9,559 nt of DNA from Planctomycetales bacterium. GTDB lineage: Bacteria > Planctomycetota > Planctomycetia > Pirellulales > Thermoguttaceae. The notes beneath the pieces are model-generated. The model did not search any database and had not been told where the DNA came from. It worked only from the letters and a program-made list of their open reading frames with translations. The first letter of the stretch is position 1; every line of letters starts with the position of its first letter. The DNA lies in NCBI GenBank assembly GCA_007122045.1, contig SKJM01000207.1, forward strand, positions 1-9,559. The letters are read 5' to 3'. Positions 1-6,169 of the stretch are shown here, piece after piece. Both the position numbers and the translations under genes were made by a program.

Positions 1-1270
1 ACATGTTGCCCAGCACCATCTCGCTCTTGGCCCACAGCCTCCAGCCGGTGTCCCATACTAGTCTCTGGCCGGAATTCGTGCCGTTGAAAATGAACCTATC
101 GACCGTGACCCTGCCGAGGTTGCTCGTGTCGAGCGTCCCACCCTGGATGCGCAACGTGCTGATACCCGCACCGTCGTCCTGAATGTTCCCGCGCACCCTC
201 AGCGTCCCGCCGTACAGGTTGTAGACGGCGTTGTGTCTGGTTTGGGATCCCCCCAGGTTAATCTCTCTGACGACCACGGTTCCCCCACTCTGGGCAACCT
301 CGCCGCTGCCGTTGTAGCCGATGCGCAACCCCCAGGGGTGGCTCAGTCTCAGCGTCCCGCCGGTGATACCCAAACGCCCCGAGTCGCCGGCGCCCTGGCC
401 GAGATCGAGCCTCCGCACGTCGACGGTCCCGCCGGTGATCCTCACAGCGCCGCGGTTGATGACGACGTTCGAGTTGGCGTTCGGGCGAAAGGGCCAGCTC
501 CTCGAACTCGCCGAATTCTCCAGACGCCAGTTGGCATTGTTTGTCCAGTTCCGCCATTCGTTGCTGGGCCCCGTCCAGTACCGGGTGTTGATCACTCCGC
601 TGCTGCCGCTTCCGTACTTGGCACGGATGTTGGATATATCTATCGAGGGCAGGTTGCCATTGGCGACTATGCTCCCGGCCGTACTATTCAGCCACGCGTT
701 CATGATGCTGGTGCCCGAAGTATGAAAGAGCCCGAGGTTGTGGCCGAACTCGTGGGCTGCGACGGCGCGCAATGTCCAATCGCCCCAGTTGTTATGGTTG
801 GCCCTCAACCAGATCCTTAGGCTGCCGGTGTAGCTATTGCTCGGGGGCAGCTGGGCGAGGCCGATTGCTTGGTCCATGTCCCTCTTGCCGACGCGGATGT
901 TGACATTGCCCCCGTCCGGAACCTGAACGAAGGTGATCGGCGTATACTTGGCCCACACAGCGAGGGCCTCCTCGATTAGGTCGACGACATCGTATTGGTT
1001 GAGACCGCTTCCAAGGTTCAGCCCCCCGCCAGCGAACAGGCCGTCGCTGAGATTCTCGCTGTAGCTGTAGGTCAGCGTGATCGGACGGCCGTTGCCTCCC
1101 GGCTGGTTCCACTTTTGCGCCGAAAGAGCTGAGGGCCAACCCAGCAGCACGACGATCGCGGCACACAGCCACGCGCTGCGCAGCGACCGCGGCCGTTTGC
1201 CGCCGGACCGGGGCCCGGCCCCCTCTCGGGCCAGAAACTCCGACAACACAACCTGATATAACGTCTTCAT
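1..1270 (-). CDS. Secreted matrixin-like zinc metalloprotease with GGT beta-strand repeats (C-terminus beyond window)
   Basis: An uninterrupted frame of 423 codons runs off the left edge. Residues 33-51 form a signal peptide (hydrophobic AAIVVLLGW, likely cut after ALSA51) behind an unusually long basic 30-residue N-terminus. Residues 53-220 look like a matrixin-type catalytic domain: HEFGHNLGLFH at 173-183 is the HExxHxxGxxH zinc site with Glu174 as catalytic base, and SIM at 188-190 is the Met-turn. The mature chain starts at the catalytic domain with no propeptide. The only cysteine is Cys36, inside the signal peptide, so there is no cysteine switch. After a linker with YWTGP...NW (231-248), residues 270-390 carry repeated GGT-V/L motifs (280, 304, 329, 354, 377) typical of beta-helical, autotransporter-like passenger repeats in large planctomycete secreted proteins. 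It should act outside the cytoplasm on unknown protein substrates. The start is set by AGGAG six bases upstream. Fourteen of 33 arginines are AGA/AGG, unlike neighbouring genes. A C-terminal anchor such as PEP-CTERM or dockerin could lie outside the window. Confidence 0.85.
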   Translation of the reverse strand, partial: MKTLYQVVLSEFLAREGAGPRSGGKRPRSLRSAWLCAAIVVLLGWPSALSAQKWNQPGGNGRPITLTYSYSENLSDGLFAGGGLNLGSGLNQYDVVDLIEEALAVWAKYTPITFVQVPDGGNVNIRVGKRDMDQAIGLAQLPPSNSYTGSLRIWLRANHNNWGDWTLRAVAAHEFGHNLGLFHTSGTSIMNAWLNSTAGSIVANGNLPSIDISNIRAKYGSGSSGVINTRYWTGPSNEWRNWTNNANWRLENSASSRSWPFRPNANSNVVINRGAVRITGGTVDVRRLDLGQGAGDSGRLGITGGTLRLSHPWGLRIGYNGSGEVAQSGGTVVVREINLGGSQTRHNAVYNLYGGTLRVRGNIQDDGAGISTLRIQGGTLDTSNLGRVTVDRFIFNGTNSGQRLVWDTGWRLWAKSEMVLGNM

Positions 1271-1276
1271 GCGTGG

Positions 1277-1281
1277 CTCCT
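1277..1281 (-). promoter_or_regulatory. Ribosome binding site fixing the protease start
   Basis: AGGAG on the minus strand lies six bases before the ATG at 1270. It supports that start over a different-frame ATG at 1535, which gives a longer open frame that overlaps the protease. Confidence 0.7.
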
Positions 1282-1509
1282 AAGGATACGGGACAGGAAA
1301 AGCGATTCTCGCCACAGAAGTATGGGAATGGTGAGGTCCCCCTGTTTACCCCCCATTCGCCAAAGGTTTCGAATTTATTCCCCATCCACTCAAACGCACG
1401 CTTCGGAGTCGTACCCCGTGTGCGCAGAAGGACGTGCGGCGTCAAATCATCCGGGCGGGGCCCGTTCGCCAATCTCCCTGGCGAAAGCCCACACCCCATC
1501 AACACCATT

Positions 1510-1518
1510 AGCATAACA
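1510..1518 (-). promoter_or_regulatory. Candidate extended -10 promoter element for the protease gene
   Basis: The minus strand reads TGTTATGCT, a TGn extension followed by TATGCT, inside the only AT-rich patch of the spacer. No good -35 box lies at the expected distance. It would give a 5' leader of roughly 230 bases. This is a pattern match only. Confidence 0.22.
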
Positions 1519-1701
1519 GAAAAGCATCGATACATTGCGCAGAAATACTGTACTTATGCGTACGGCTCCACCCGCGGGGGGTGATGCATGGGTGCTGACG
1601 GGCCGCACGGTAGGCGCGCGGCTGATCGACCCCAACACCCCGAAAGTGCTTGCCGTGGCGAGGGCAGGAGCGTTCGGTGGCGGGCCCCTGCACGCCGCGC
1701 C

Positions 1702-2691
1702 TCAATACGCCAACGTCTCGAGCAGCCGGAGCAGCGCCTCCGGAACGGGCCGATGGCCGGCGAAGCTGTCGGCGAAGGGCGTCAGCACCAGGTTGCCGTG
1801 GATGAGGCCGGTCATGGCGCCGGTCTGGCCGTCGAGGATGGCCCGGACGGCGAAATCGCCCAGGCGGGCGGCGAGAACGCGGTCGGCCGCCACCGGCGTG
1901 CCGCCCCGTTGCAAGTGGCCGAGCGTGAGCACGCGGGTTTGAAACGGGCAGCCGCCCTTCTTCAACTGCTCGTTGAGCACCACGGCGCCGCCCGTTTCAT
2001 CGCCCTCGGCCACCACGATCATGATGGACGTCTTCCCGCGGGCCTTCAGCAGTTGCAATTGGCGGATGATGTGAGCGGTGTCGGTGGGTGTTTCCGGGAT
2101 GGCGGCCACCTCGGCGCCGCCGGCCAGTGCCGTATACAGGCCGATGTACCCGCTGTGCCGCCCCATCACTTCCACCACGAACATGCGCTCGTGGCTGTCG
2201 GCCGTATCGCGCAGCCGGTCGAGCGCCTCGACGGCCGTCTCCACCGCAGTGGCGAACCCGATCGTGTAGTCGGTGCCCAACAGGTCGTTGTCGATGGTGC
2301 CCGGGCAGCCGATGACGCGGCCGTCGTAGTATCGGCTCAGGGCGACGGCGCCGCGGAAGGTGCCGTCGCCGCCGATGGGAATGAGGGCATCGATCCGGTG
2401 TTTCTGGAGGACGGCGGCGGCCTTCTTCTGCCCGGCGTCGGTGCGGAACTCCTCGCTGCGGCTGGTGTGCAGGATGGTGCCGCCGAGCTTGGCCAGGTTC
2501 GAGACCGAGCGGAGCTTCATGAGCGGTTCGCCGTCGGCATTGATGTAGAAATCTTCGTTCAACAGCCCCTGGTAGCCCCGGTGGATGCCCACGACATCGT
2601 GGCCGGCCGCGTTGGCCGAGCGCACGACGGCGCGGAGGCAGGCGTTCATTCCGGGTGCGTCGCCGCCGCTGCAGAAGACACCGATTCGCAT
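1702..2691 (-). CDS. pfkA: ATP-dependent 6-phosphofructokinase
   Basis: This enzyme phosphorylates fructose 6-phosphate to fructose 1,6-bisphosphate, the committed step of glycolysis in the cytoplasm. The 329 residues align by eye along the whole length with bacterial PfkA (about 320). GGDAPGMN (9-16) and GGDGTFRG (107-114) form the nucleotide site, PGTIDND (130-136) holds the catalytic Asp, TIGFATAVETAVEALDRLRDT (143-163) is the conserved core helix, MGRHSGY (176-182) contacts sugar phosphate, and GHLQRGG (258-264) carries a substrate arginine. Glycine rather than aspartate after GGD, and PGTIDND rather than PKTIDND, indicate ATP rather than pyrophosphate as donor. The chain ends soon after the RPVPEALLRLLE helix. 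A GAAAGG-type ribosome site lies seven bases before the ATG. The gene follows the PfkB kinase gene by 59 bases and is probably cotranscribed with it. Confidence 0.96.
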   Translation of the reverse strand: MRIGVFCSGGDAPGMNACLRAVVRSANAAGHDVVGIHRGYQGLLNEDFYINADGEPLMKLRSVSNLAKLGGTILHTSRSEEFRTDAGQKKAAAVLQKHRIDALIPIGGDGTFRGAVALSRYYDGRVIGCPGTIDNDLLGTDYTIGFATAVETAVEALDRLRDTADSHERMFVVEVMGRHSGYIGLYTALAGGAEVAAIPETPTDTAHIIRQLQLLKARGKTSIMIVVAEGDETGGAVVLNEQLKKGGCPFQTRVLTLGHLQRGGTPVAADRVLAARLGDFAVRAILDGQTGAMTGLIHGNLVLTPFADSFAGHRPVPEALLRLLETLAY

Positions 2692-2750
2692 GGTAGGGCC
2701 TTTCGTGGATAGGGGCCGTGGGAGCCATCCCCCGGAAACAGTGGATTGGA

Positions 2751-3704
2751 TCAGAACTCGTCGATGGGCAGCTCGTGCTCGCGCAGGAAGGCCTCGGTCT
2801 CGTCGCGGGTGAACACGCCCTCGGTGGCGCCGAGGGCGCGGACGCAGCTCGCTCCCAGCGCGCTGCCCCAGCGCAGGCAGCCGGCGGGGTCCTCACCGCG
2901 CAGCAGGCCGGCGCAGTAGCCGGCGTCGAAGGCGTCGCCGGAGCCGGTCCCGCCCAGGTACTCGGCCGGGTACGTTCCGGCGCGGAGGCGGTGGGTATCG
3001 CTCAGCAGGAGGCAGCCCCGGTCGCCCTGGGTGATGACCACCGTTTTCGCGCCGGCCTCGCGGAAGCGCTGCGCCTGCTCGTACGGATCGCTCAGGCCGG
3101 TAATTACCGCGGCTTCGTCGTCGTTGGGCAGGAACACGTCGACCTCGGGCAGGACCTTCGCAAGGATATCCCAGTGGTCCGTCCCGCCGAACAGCACCAC
3201 GTCGAGCACGGTTCGGGCGCCGGCGGCGCGGGCGGTTCGGAACATCTCGACGAACGCGTCGGTTTCCAGCCCCGGCATCATCAGGTACCCGCCCACGTAC
3301 ACGACCTTTGCCTGCCGGATCCAGCCGGGTGGAATGTGGCCCACTTCAAAGGCGGTGTTGGCCCCCGGCGTGCTGATGAACCGCCGGTCCTGCCCGGTCA
3401 CGTTGATGACCATGGTGCTGGCGGTTCCGTGCGCGGGCAGGGTGTGCACGCCCGACGCATCGACGCCGGCCCGCTTGAGCGTCTCGACGACGAAGCGGCC
3501 GAACGTATCGTCGCCCACGCAGCCGGCAGCGCCCACCGCAACGCCCAGCTTCGCCAGATCGACGGCGGCGTTCGACGCGCAGCCGCCCACGGTCAACTGC
3601 ATCCGCTCGGTCGGCACCAGCTCGCCGGGGTTGGGGACGCGGAGGATGGGCGCGCAAACGTAATCGGCAAAAAGGATTCCGGCACACAGGCAGTCGACGG
3701 ACAT
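2751..3704 (-). CDS. PfkB-family carbohydrate kinase, substrate unknown
   Basis: A 317-residue cytoplasmic ribokinase-fold kinase that transfers phosphate from ATP to a sugar or nucleoside hydroxyl. PfkB signature 1 is GGCASNAAVDLAKLG (40-54), with the usual G-x-VG-D-D-x-FG stretch after it (61-69). PND-DE at 193-197 is the NxxE magnesium motif. GGTGSGDAFDAGY (251-263) is signature 2, with Asp257 as catalytic base and the anion hole in GSGD. Length is typical for the family (about 300-330). The two residues that are normally Asp-Thr at the start of signature 2 are Gly251-Gly252 here; in ribokinase that Asp helps hold the activating potassium ion. The N-terminal lid (ILFADYVCAPI) does not identify the sugar. 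The chosen ATG has GGAG nine bases upstream; a TTG at 3743 would add 13 unlike-family residues. It lies directly upstream of pfkA, so a role feeding sugar phosphates into glycolysis is inferred. Confidence 0.92.
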   Translation of the reverse strand: MSVDCLCAGILFADYVCAPILRVPNPGELVPTERMQLTVGGCASNAAVDLAKLGVAVGAAGCVGDDTFGRFVVETLKRAGVDASGVHTLPAHGTASTMVINVTGQDRRFISTPGANTAFEVGHIPPGWIRQAKVVYVGGYLMMPGLETDAFVEMFRTARAAGARTVLDVVLFGGTDHWDILAKVLPEVDVFLPNDDEAAVITGLSDPYEQAQRFREAGAKTVVITQGDRGCLLLSDTHRLRAGTYPAEYLGGTGSGDAFDAGYCAGLLRGEDPAGCLRWGSALGASCVRALGATEGVFTRDETEAFLREHELPIDEF

Positions 3705-3713
3705 CGGTTCATG

Positions 3714-3717
3714 CTCC
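3714..3717 (-). promoter_or_regulatory. Ribosome binding site deciding the sugar kinase start
   Basis: GGAG lies nine bases before the ATG at 3704. It favours that codon over the in-frame TTG at 3743, whose extension (HSSHGPTTEHEP) does not resemble a PfkB N-terminus. Confidence 0.55.
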
Positions 3718-3909
3718 GTGGTGGGTCCGTGGGATGAATGCAAGTGACAGAATGCGTGTTATTGATAGCAGCCGGGCTCCCACTTGACCAGTACCCCCGG
3801 GGCGGCCCGTTCACGGGCGGCGGGGACTGAGGTGTTCAATTGGTCTCGTTTATGGCTATGCTTTTTCTCTCTCCGCGCCTTTAACAGCCACCGTGCGAAA
3901 TGCCAAAGC

Positions 3910-3933
3910 TGACGCAATACGAAAGCGGCGTCA
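3910..3933. promoter_or_regulatory. Inverted repeat TGACGC-N12-GCGTCA, possible operator
   Basis: A perfect 6-bp inverted repeat with a 12-base spacer lies about 205 bases upstream of the sugar kinase start. The arms are about 18 bases centre to centre, compatible with a dimeric regulator, but repeats of this size also occur by chance. Confidence 0.2.
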
Positions 3934-3947
3934 AGCCTCCGCACTCC

Positions 3948-3988
3948 AAAAAAGCCCGAATCTCTTGCCAGGCGCCGGCCAAAGCCGG
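3948..3988 (-). terminator. Candidate intrinsic terminator after the enolase-membrane protein unit
   Basis: Read on the minus strand, it starts 10 bases beyond the stop at 3999. A CCGGC-TTTG-GCCGG stem comes first, then a GCCTG/CGGGC stem (one G-T pair, 10-base loop), immediately followed by six Ts. The stem next to the T-run is short, so efficiency is uncertain. Confidence 0.45.
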
Positions 3989-3998
3989 GACTCCAACT

Positions 3999-4538
3999 TC
4001 ACGGCCGGGCATATCGCTCATCTTCCCAGCGGTGGTCGGTCACCAGCCAGCGGTCGTCGTACCGGCGGAGCATCAGCTCCAAATCGGTGGTGTAGTGCCG
4101 GTAGGGAATTATGCCCCGCCGATCACGAAACTCGACCCGCACGCCAAGCTGCACCCGGACGCTTGGCGGGCTGGTCAGTTCGTTGATCTGGCCCACTTCC
4201 AGCCGGCTGATGCGCACGCTGGTGAACTCGATGTGTTGCAGCACGCGGCGCAACAGGTCTTCGGTGGAGTTGGCCTGGGGGGCCAGGCAGGCGAGCACGG
4301 CGTCGGGGTCGTTCGCCTCCAGGGCCGCGCGGCCGGCCTCGATGGCCAACTCGACCCGCTCCCGCTCGGTCACCACCAGCCATTCGAGCCCCACCAGGGC
4401 CAGGACCACCACCAGCACCCCGCCCATGGCCACCAGCACTGCGCCGCGGCCGGTGCGCACGAGGATGACGCCGAGAATCGCCTCGACAACGATCCCCACC
4501 AGGATGGCCGGCCAGGGGTTTTCCAGGAGGATGGTCAT
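3999..4538 (-). CDS. Membrane-anchored hypothetical protein, two N-terminal helices plus NTF2-like-looking domain
   Basis: I do not recognise a named family. The 179 residues begin with two hydrophobic helices, about 8-28 (PAILVGIVVEAILGVILV) and 33-56 (AVLVAMGGVLVVVLALVGLEWLVV), separated by a short RTGRG turn. A mainly soluble part follows: a helix with ERERVELAIEAGRAALEANDPDAVLACLAP (59-87), then alternating beta-like segments (105-135) and a closing YTTDLELMLRRYDDRWLVTDHRW (149-171). A helix ending in 'ND-P-D-A-V-L' followed by strands and a final 'W-L-V' strand recalls the NTF2-like/SnoaL fold, often a ligand-binding or scaffold domain; this is inference from pattern. Both termini of the hairpin probably face the same side. 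No good ribosome site precedes the ATG, which lies 28 bases after the enolase stop, so translation may be coupled to enolase. The conserved pairing would need comparison across genomes. Confidence 0.75.
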   Translation of the reverse strand: MTILLENPWPAILVGIVVEAILGVILVRTGRGAVLVAMGGVLVVVLALVGLEWLVVTERERVELAIEAGRAALEANDPDAVLACLAPQANSTEDLLRRVLQHIEFTSVRISRLEVGQINELTSPPSVRVQLGVRVEFRDRRGIIPYRHYTTDLELMLRRYDDRWLVTDHRWEDERYARP

Positions 4539-4566
4539 GGAATGATGGGGGCTGCACCGCGCGCGG

Positions 4567-5928
<1,362 letters not shown>

Positions 5929-5971
5929 TCATTGTGCGCGCACGCCCGGCCCATGCCTAGCGGGGGCAAGA

Positions 5972-5986
5972 CGCCCGTTGCGGGCG
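5972..5986. repeat. Perfect inverted repeat CGCCCG-TTG-CGGGCG
   Basis: The arms are 6 bases with a 3-base centre (or 5-bp stem with 5-base loop). It is the enolase-proximal member of three inverted repeats in the divergent spacer. No T-run follows on either strand. Confidence 0.4.
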
Positions 5987-6019
5987 GACGTTCACGGAAG
6001 AAAGCCATATTGACCCCGG

Positions 6020-6047
6020 GGCGGCGAATCGCTACCGTTCCGCCGCC
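6020..6047. repeat. Perfect inverted repeat GGCGGCG-N14-CGCCGCC
   Basis: Seven-base arms enclose 14 bases. The stem would be strong in RNA from either strand, and the repeat overlaps the only sigma-70-like pair seen on the plus strand, so it could equally be an operator. Confidence 0.4.
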
Positions 6048-6069
6048 GTAGTCCTTCATCTTTTCCTCT

Positions 6070-6088
6070 CGCCGGCACGAGGCCGGCG
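6070..6088. repeat. Perfect inverted repeat CGCCGGC-ACGAG-GCCGGCG
   Basis: Seven-base arms with a 5-base loop form a stable hairpin 81 bases before the lipoprotein start. On the plus strand a CACTTTTCC stretch follows, so it could attenuate transcription, but the four Ts are a weak tract. Confidence 0.45.
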
Positions 6089-6153
6089 CACTTTTCCACC
6101 AGACCATCGGGGTACCCTCGCCTAGCCGGCTCGGTGGACCGATGGGGCCAGAC

Positions 6154-6158
6154 AGGAG
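6154..6158 (+). promoter_or_regulatory. Ribosome binding site deciding the lipoprotein start
   Basis: AGGAG lies 11 bases before the ATG at 6170. That start gives a compact lipoprotein signal. The in-frame GTG at 6134 would add 12 residues before it and lies upstream of this site. Confidence 0.5.
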
Positions 6159-6169
6159 TGCATCAAGGC

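Larger units (their letters stand above)
1271..1701. other. 431-base intergenic spacer between pfkA and the protease gene
   Basis: I see no convincing gene here. The spacer is less GC-rich than its surroundings, and 37 of the 60 bases at 1501-1560 are A or T, which marks a probable promoter zone for the protease. The half next to pfkA (about 1570-1700) is GC-rich. I found no hairpin followed by a T-run after the pfkA stop, so a pfkA terminator is not evident. Minus-strand frames crossing the spacer have mixed third-position composition unlike the real genes. Confidence 0.6.
3705..3998. other. 294-base spacer between the sugar kinase and the membrane protein genes
   Basis: No gene is visible. 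In minus-strand transcription order it holds a terminator-like hairpin with a T-run (3948-3988), an inverted repeat (3910-3933), a somewhat AT-richer stretch (about 3830-3900) that could hold the pfkB promoter, and a 5-bp tetraloop hairpin (GCCCG-TTCA-CGGGC, 3805-3818) that would lie in the pfkB leader. The layout suggests the enolase unit ends here and the kinase unit begins. Confidence 0.5.

Noticed and set aside
233..820. Plus-strand open frames opposite the protease
   Set aside because: They are antisense to a frame with a signal peptide, HExxH zinc site and repeats. Their proteins are proline/alanine-rich with no domain.
834..1535. Minus-strand frame of 233 codons starting MYRCFSVMLMVLMGCG, which looks like a lipoprotein signal
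   Set aside because: It overlaps the protease in another frame for most of its length. Its spacer part has roughly 60% GC at third positions with frequent A/T endings, unlike the real genes, and there is no family resemblance.
2282..2380. Possible pyrophosphate-dependent phosphofructokinase
   Set aside because: The donor-specificity positions read GGDG and PGTIDND, the ATP type, rather than GGDD and PKTIDND.
1588..2712. 374-codon plus-strand frame
   Set aside because: It is the mirror of the pfkA gene in GC-rich DNA. Every PfkA motif is on the other strand, and the product is low in recognisable structure.
2718..3737. 339-codon plus-strand frame
   Set aside because: It is antisense to the PfkB kinase, which carries both family signatures.
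6134..6169. GTG start 12 codons upstream for the lipoprotein
   Set aside because: It would put a polar stretch before the signal peptide, and the AGGAG site serves the ATG at 6170 better.
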